A stretch of DNA of 64,000 nucleotides from assembly GCA_946414075.1 (NCBI GenBank), contig CAMKNA010000007.1:1-64000 (forward strand). Reading direction: 5' to 3'. The notes below the pieces were generated by a model. The model was not told the origin of the DNA. It did no database searches and was given only the letters and a program-made list of their open reading frames with translations. A program made the position numbers and the translations under genes. This document shows, one piece after another, positions 63,021 through 64,000 of the stretch. Source of the DNA: an uncultured Fibrobacter sp. (lineage in GTDB: Bacteria; Fibrobacterota; Fibrobacteria; Fibrobacterales; Fibrobacteraceae). Each line of letters opens with the position of its first letter. The first letter of the stretch is position 1.

Positions 63021-64000
63021 CTATGAAAATTTCGGCATGCGAAGAAGGTGCGTCATGCAAGGGGGCCATTCCTCCTCGTAATGGCTCACCAGAATGATAG
63101 TCGTTTCCTTGGACAACAAGTCTAGCAAGTGGAAAATCTTTTGGCGGTATTCCCCTTTCAGCCCCTGGGAAGGCTCGTCCAGCAAGAGAACTTCCGGCGG
63201 GCGGATGGCAGCCCTGGCCATAAGAATCAGGCGCTTATCAATAGGAGAGAGCCTGCGGACATTTTCTTCGGGATCGGTAAACCCTAGATAGGCGAGCCAA
63301 TCCTTCGCCTTGGATCGCTCTTCCCAGGTGGTATCGTCCGCCTTGCAAAGATTGGTTGTAAAGCCCGTGCAGAGCACTTCCAGAAGATTCAGGTCTTCGC
63401 GATACTGGAGTGCCAGTTCCGGAGAGAAAAAGCCCAGCTTGGCCTTGTGGTCCCAGATGTTGAGCCCATGGCCCGGGCGTTCTCCCAGGAGCGTAATGTC
63501 GTTCCCATAAATCTGGGGATGGTCCGCCGTCAAAAGACCGAGAAGCGTACTCTTGCCGGCACCGTTCTCCCCCATGACCACCCAATGTTCGCCCTTGCGA
63601 ACCTGCCAGTTCAGGTTCTTGATGACCGTAGTATCGCCAAATCGGACATTGATGTTTTTCAGGTCAAAGAGAATTTCACACTCTTTGTCATCCCCGCCCC
63701 GGAACGCAGTCCGGGGTAAACTCCGGCGGGGATCTCCATGACTTCTCTCAAGCTCCACAATCTCGTAGTCCCTAAGTTCCGCCTTGGTGTACTTGGGTAC
63801 AGCTATAGCCTGCGGAATTTTTCCAGTATAATCGTGAAACACCTTGTTCTCAAAAACAAAAGCTGGAACACCCGGAATCATTTCGTCTTCGCGAGCCAGG
63901 CGAACCACCACATTCAGGTTTTCTCGTTTGGCAAGTCCTGCCACGCTAGCTGCCAGGTGTACACGATACTCCGGATCCAGTCCACCAAACAAGTCGTTAA
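63021..64000 (-). CDS. ABC-type ATPase, ModF/PhrA-like tandem domain, 5' end outside window
   Basis: The reading frame is open at the window edge, so only the C-terminal 326 residues are seen: the end of a first ABC domain (NDLFGGLDPEYR is its D-loop region), a linker, and a full second domain with Walker A GENGAGKST, Walker B VLLLDEPSQGL and H-loop LVSHYEEEWP. The second domain's signature motif is degenerate (LSPIDKR instead of LSGGQ). The linker contains residues encoded by a REP-like palindrome. No transmembrane part is seen; ModF-like ATPases are soluble and poorly characterised. Confidence 0.8.
   Translation of the reverse strand, partial: NDLFGGLDPEYRVHLAASVAGLAKRENLNVVVRLAREDEMIPGVPAFVFENKVFHDYTGKIPQAIAVPKYTKAELRDYEIVELERSHGDPRRSLPRTAFRGGDDKECEILFDLKNINVRFGDTTVIKNLNWQVRKGEHWVVMGENGAGKSTLLGLLTADHPQIYGNDITLLGERPGHGLNIWDHKAKLGFFSPELALQYREDLNLLEVLCTGFTTNLCKADDTTWEERSKAKDWLAYLGFTDPEENVRRLSPIDKRLILMARAAIRPPEVLLLDEPSQGLKGEYRQKIFHLLDLLSKETTIILVSHYEEEWPPCMTHLLRMPKFS
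63687..63742. repeat. REP-like palindrome inside the ABC-ATPase coding sequence
   Basis: GTCATCCCCGCC at one end mirrors GGCGGGGATCTCCATGAC at the other, with an inner CCCCGGA/TCCGGGG stem. The element is read through in frame and encodes a basic, loop-like stretch (SHGDPRRSLPR and onward) between the two ABC domains. Confidence 0.8.

Overview
The window looks like chromosomal DNA from the phylum Fibrobacterota, most likely a gut or rumen Fibrobacter. The reasons are these. There is a full-length SprA-type translocon protein of the type IX secretion system, together with secreted proteins carrying C-terminal sorting-like tails. A family 9 pectate lyase has a serine-rich linker. The primary-type sigma factor is short, as in Bacteroidota. 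There are many lipoproteins with clear lipoboxes, and menaquinone is apparently made by the futalosine route (MqnC). The assignment is inference from gene content; there is no rRNA here.

Layout. 1-460 has no convincing gene. 467-2149 is a secreted pectate lyase. 2283-7380 is a tightly packed restriction-modification island: a C5-cytosine methyltransferase, a beta-class N4/N6 amino-methyltransferase, an AT-rich LAGLIDADG-like gene interrupted at an A9 tract, a McrB-like GTPase with a very short N-terminal domain, and a LlaJI-type nuclease. 7506-11561 holds envelope proteins. 11672-15682 is housekeeping (tpiA, secG, a divergent murD-like ligase, tRNA-Leu, tgt). 15702-20794 has a radical SAM/SPASM protein and a histidine kinase / receiver / sigma-54 activator set. 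20791-24058 has an RlmI-like methyltransferase, an HMGL-like aldolase and mqnC. 24416-26998 is batD-batE, converging on the giant sprA (26995-33831). 33965-35857 is an AIPR-family phage-defence candidate, followed by an LRR protein, two tandem S41 lipoproteins and an M23 lipoprotein. 41026-46197 encodes a 1723-residue surface protein made of seven CUB-like units alternating with six InlB-like repeats, preceded by an uncatalogued 46-residue peptide gene. 46683-56290 has serC, a psd operon, lipoproteins, trmO and prfA-prmC. 56613-64000 is one long minus-strand operon: ABC protein, mrp, DUF971, sigma factor, two TPR proteins, rlpA.

How things work together. The pectate lyase and the giant repeat protein end in tails of the kind handled by the type IX system, whose SprA pore is encoded here. 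The restriction genes overlap or nearly abut and form one functional unit. The large minus-strand operon couples Fe-S assembly (Mrp), a sigma factor and cell-envelope TPR/RlpA proteins by start-stop overlaps.

The most striking unexplained signals are: (i) the restriction system in which DNA recognition may have moved from McrB to a catalytically degenerate LAGLIDADG-like subunit; (ii) a dispersed family of heptanucleotide-periodic repeats in three base flavours at gene 5' ends, one of which supplies the ribosome-binding site, start codon and signal-peptide start of a lipoprotein; (iii) REP-like palindromes inside or at the start of coding sequences; (iv) two small genes with strong ribosome-binding sites that standard gene calling would miss.
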